Shown: in pieces, positions 62,313 through 64,000 of the stretch
Numbering within the stretch: position 1 is the stretch's first letter
Layout of the letters: each line of letters starts with the position of its first letter
Assembly (NCBI GenBank): GCA_900767585.1
Contig: CAAFZP010000016.1
Span: 1 to 64,000, forward strand
DNA: 64,000 bases
From: Lachnospiraceae bacterium
GTDB taxonomy: Bacteria; Bacillota; Clostridia; Lachnospirales; Lachnospiraceae
Direction of reading: 5' to 3'
Position numbers and translations under genes: made by a program
Notes under the pieces: model-generated
Told to the model about the DNA's origin: nothing
Database searches by the model: none
The model's input: only the letters and a program-made list of their open reading frames with translations

Positions 62313-63005
62313 ATGTTGTACGAAAATTATGAAACCGTAGTAGAAAATGTAAAAAAAGCCTGCGTGCGCGCTGGCCGGAATCCAGAGGAAGTGACTGTGA
62401 TTGCTGTCAGCAAAACAAAACCTTTGTCTGACATCGAGGAATTGATTGCCCACGGGGTCACAGAGTTTGGTGAGAATAAAGTGCAGGAGATGACAGACAA
62501 GTATGAACATGTCTCCAAGCCTGTGCATTGGCATCTGATCGGTCACTTACAGACAAACAAAGTCAAATACATCGTCGATAAAGCATGCCTGATTCACAGT
62601 GTAGATTCCGTCCATCTGGCAAAAGAAATCGAAAAAGAAGCTGCAAAGAAAAACGTAGTCGCAAACGTTCTCATAGAAGTAAATATCGCCCACGAAGAAA
62701 GCAAATTCGGAATCAACGAGACAGACGTCTATGATTTAATCGAAGCAATCAAAGATTTTCCACATGTTCACGTCATGGGACTCATGACCATAGCACCATT
62801 TGTTGAAAATCCAGAGGATAACCGCATCTACTTCCGCAAAATGTACCAATTATCGCTTGACATAAAATCCAAAAACATTGATAATATTGATATGAACGTA
62901 TTATCAATGGGTATGACCAATGATTATGAAATCGCAGTAGAAGAAGGCGCAACTATGGTCCGTGTCGGAACTGCCATCTTCGGTGCGCGAAATTATAATA
63001 TATAA
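62313..63005 (+). CDS. PLP homeostasis protein YggS/YlmE
   Basis: This is a fold-type III pyridoxal-phosphate-binding protein of the YggS/COG0325 family, involved in vitamin B6 balance. The 230-residue protein has the PLP lysine in VIAVSKTKP, FGENKVQEMTDK, WHLIGHLQTNKVKYI, VLIEVNIAHEESKFG, GLMTIAP and the C-terminal LSMGMTNDYEIAVEEGATMVRVGTAIFG (given in pieces of the family signature). It is the YlmE position of the Gram-positive ylmDEFGH-divIVA cluster. sepF (ylmF) follows by 13 bases. GAAAGG lies before the ATG. Confidence 0.95.
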   Translation: MLYENYETVVENVKKACVRAGRNPEEVTVIAVSKTKPLSDIEELIAHGVTEFGENKVQEMTDKYEHVSKPVHWHLIGHLQTNKVKYIVDKACLIHSVDSVHLAKEIEKEAAKKNVVANVLIEVNIAHEESKFGINETDVYDLIEAIKDFPHVHVMGLMTIAPFVENPEDNRIYFRKMYQLSLDIKSKNIDNIDMNVLSMGMTNDYEIAVEEGATMVRVGTAIFGARNYNI

Positions 63006-63018
63006 GGAGAATAAGGTT

Positions 63019-63669
63019 ATGGCAAAGGATGCAGGTAAAAAGAGTTTTCTTGATTTTTTCAAGGTAAAAAATATAGATGATGACGAAGACGAATTTGATG
63101 ATGATCTGTTCGACGATGATGATTACGACGATGACGATGATTATGATGACGATTATGATGATAAGCCATCCCGTGCATCAAAATCAAAACCATCATTTGG
63201 CCGGCCTTCCGCAAAGACAGCATCAGTAAAATCCCAGGCTTCCAGATATGAAGCATCATCCCCGCAGGCAGCACCAGCTCACAGAGCACAGAGTTCTGCA
63301 GGTTCCGCCACAAGCGGAAAGCTTGTTGATTTTAAAGATAGTCAGCGGCAGAATTATAGCCGGAGTTCAGAGTTTCGGAGCCGTAGCGAAGTATTCGTGA
63401 TCAAGCCTCAGGAAACCGATGAAGCACAGTCTGTCATTGATTTTTTGCGTGCCAATAAGACGATTGTGATCAATATCGAGGGATTGGATGTTGCAGTTGC
63501 ACAGCGAATCATTGATTACGTCGGAGGTGCCTGCTATGCGATGGGTGGCGCTTTAAATGTTGTCTCATCCAACATATTCATAGCGACTCCGCAGGATATC
63601 GAAGTATCGGGAGATTTAAGAGAGGAATTGGTGAATCAGGATGCACTGACACCATATGTACAATACTAA
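63019..63669 (+). CDS. sepF: Cell division protein SepF
   Basis: SepF bends and tethers FtsZ filaments at the membrane. The 216-residue protein starts with an amphipathic membrane-binding region (KKSFLDFFKVKN), followed by a very acidic Asp-rich stretch (about residues 20-50), a Ser/Ala/Lys-rich linker, and the C-terminal SepF domain (VFVIKPQETDEAQSVIDFLRANKTIVINIEGL, AQRIIDYVGGACYAMGG, VSSNIFIATP). ATG 63019 follows AAGGAG; an in-frame start at 62962 lies inside yggS. The acidic linker is longer than in B. subtilis SepF (about 150 residues). Confidence 0.94.
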   Translation: MAKDAGKKSFLDFFKVKNIDDDEDEFDDDLFDDDDYDDDDDYDDDYDDKPSRASKSKPSFGRPSAKTASVKSQASRYEASSPQAAPAHRAQSSAGSATSGKLVDFKDSQRQNYSRSSEFRSRSEVFVIKPQETDEAQSVIDFLRANKTIVINIEGLDVAVAQRIIDYVGGACYAMGGALNVVSSNIFIATPQDIEVSGDLREELVNQDALTPYVQY

Positions 63670-63690
63670 ACGAATAGGGGGGTTGAAAAG

Positions 63691-64000
63691 TTGCTTACAC
63701 CAGTTGATATTCAACAGAAGAAATTTCATGTCGGATTGGGTTACGACAAAAAAGATGTAAACACATTTTTTGACAGCGTATCAGAGAGTTACGAATCATT
63801 GTATCGTTCCAATGCAGAGTTAAAAGAGAAGGTCTCTATATTAAACGATACTTTACAGAATTATCGTTCCAAGGAGTCTCATCTGGAAAAAAGCCTGAAG
63901 CGGGCAGAAAAAGACACCGAAGAGACGATAACAAATGCAACAAAAGAAGCAAAAGGGATTCTCCGTGATGCGAAGATCCAGGCTGCAAATATTGTAGAAA
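63691..64000 (+). CDS. divIVA: DivIVA (3' end cut by window)
   Basis: The frame opens with TTG 63691, seven bases after AGGGGGG, and runs off the right edge (103 codons visible). The start LLTPVDIQQKKFHVGLGYDKKDVNTFFD is the DivIVA N-terminal membrane-binding domain, with the Phe and Gly-Tyr landmarks. A long coiled coil follows (SVSESYESLYRSNAELKEKV and onward). The position after yggS-sepF is the canonical ylm-cluster place for DivIVA, the polar/septal landmark protein. The non-ATG start and the open end explain why it is easy to miss. Confidence 0.9.
   Translation, partial: MLTPVDIQQKKFHVGLGYDKKDVNTFFDSVSESYESLYRSNAELKEKVSILNDTLQNYRSKESHLEKSLKRAEKDTEETITNATKEAKGILRDAKIQAANIVE

Noticed and set aside
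1..64000. CRISPR arrays, insertion sequences, prophage genes, rRNA
   Set aside because: No regularly spaced repeats, transposase or phage-type proteins or rRNA-like sequence was seen on reading through the window.

Overview
The window looks like a chromosomal segment of a low-to-mid GC, Gram-positive anaerobe of the Clostridia, most likely the family Lachnospiraceae. This is an inference from gene content: a spoIIGA-sigE sporulation locus, a miaB-mutS-mutL-miaA operon, a yggS-sepF-divIVA run, a eukaryotic-type NADP isocitrate dehydrogenase and a NiaR-type NAD regulator. Almost every gene lies on the + strand in tightly packed operons. Only the exonuclease at 11902-12969 and spoIIGA-sigE (22600-24182) run leftward. 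No phage, insertion sequence or CRISPR array was seen. The accessory content is one HicAB toxin-antitoxin pair and a few foldback repeats.

Layout. 1-2281: a PhoB/PhoR-like two-component pair, cut at the left edge. 2287-5393: de novo NAD genes nadB, nadC and the regulator niaR. 5818-11859: icd, a giant J-like/TPR protein and the Hsp70 HscC. 11902-18219: a YprB-type nuclease, a DivIVA-like protein, ruvAB, zapA and a U32 protein. 18219-22368: an FtsW-family protein and class B PBP pair, a Nudix hydrolase and sortase B. 22418-22501: tRNA-Leu(CAA). 22600-25952: sigE and spoIIGA with a Spo0A-type promoter, and a divergent subtilisin-like protease. 26020-40777: a TetM-like GTPase fused to a Rae1-like NYN nuclease, thiC, a VanY-like protein, a TPR protein, hflX, an m5C methyltransferase, an SDR, a pseudouridine synthase, recU, nadE and small membrane proteins or lipoproteins. 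41394-42510: an SOS-controlled YneA-like division inhibitor and hicAB. 42907-51587: miaB, mutS, mutL, miaA and a PLP enzyme. 51646-64000: radC, mreC, mreD, mrdA, minC, minD, rodA, mgsA, dacA, a P-loop protein, a HlyD-like protein, yggS, sepF and divIVA (cut at the right edge).

How it fits together. Cell envelope growth and division dominate: two SEDS/PBP sets, MreCD, MinCD, ZapA, SepF, two DivIVA-like proteins, DacA, a VanY-like protein and an SOS division inhibitor. The elongation/Min cluster has no mreB between radC and mreC and no minE between minD and rodA. DNA repair (ruvAB, recU, mutSL, radC) and translation/tRNA modification (miaA, miaB, hflX, an rRNA/tRNA methyltransferase, a pseudouridine synthase, the GTPase-NYN fusion) form the second theme.

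The most unusual signals are three long foldback (near-palindromic) intergenic elements just upstream of nadC, icd and miaB. Two of them share a conserved tip made of two hairpins with a compensatory base-pair change, while their long arms differ in sequence yet stay self-complementary. The other strong candidate for new biology is the fusion of a ribosome-protection-type GTPase to a Rae1-like A-site ribonuclease.
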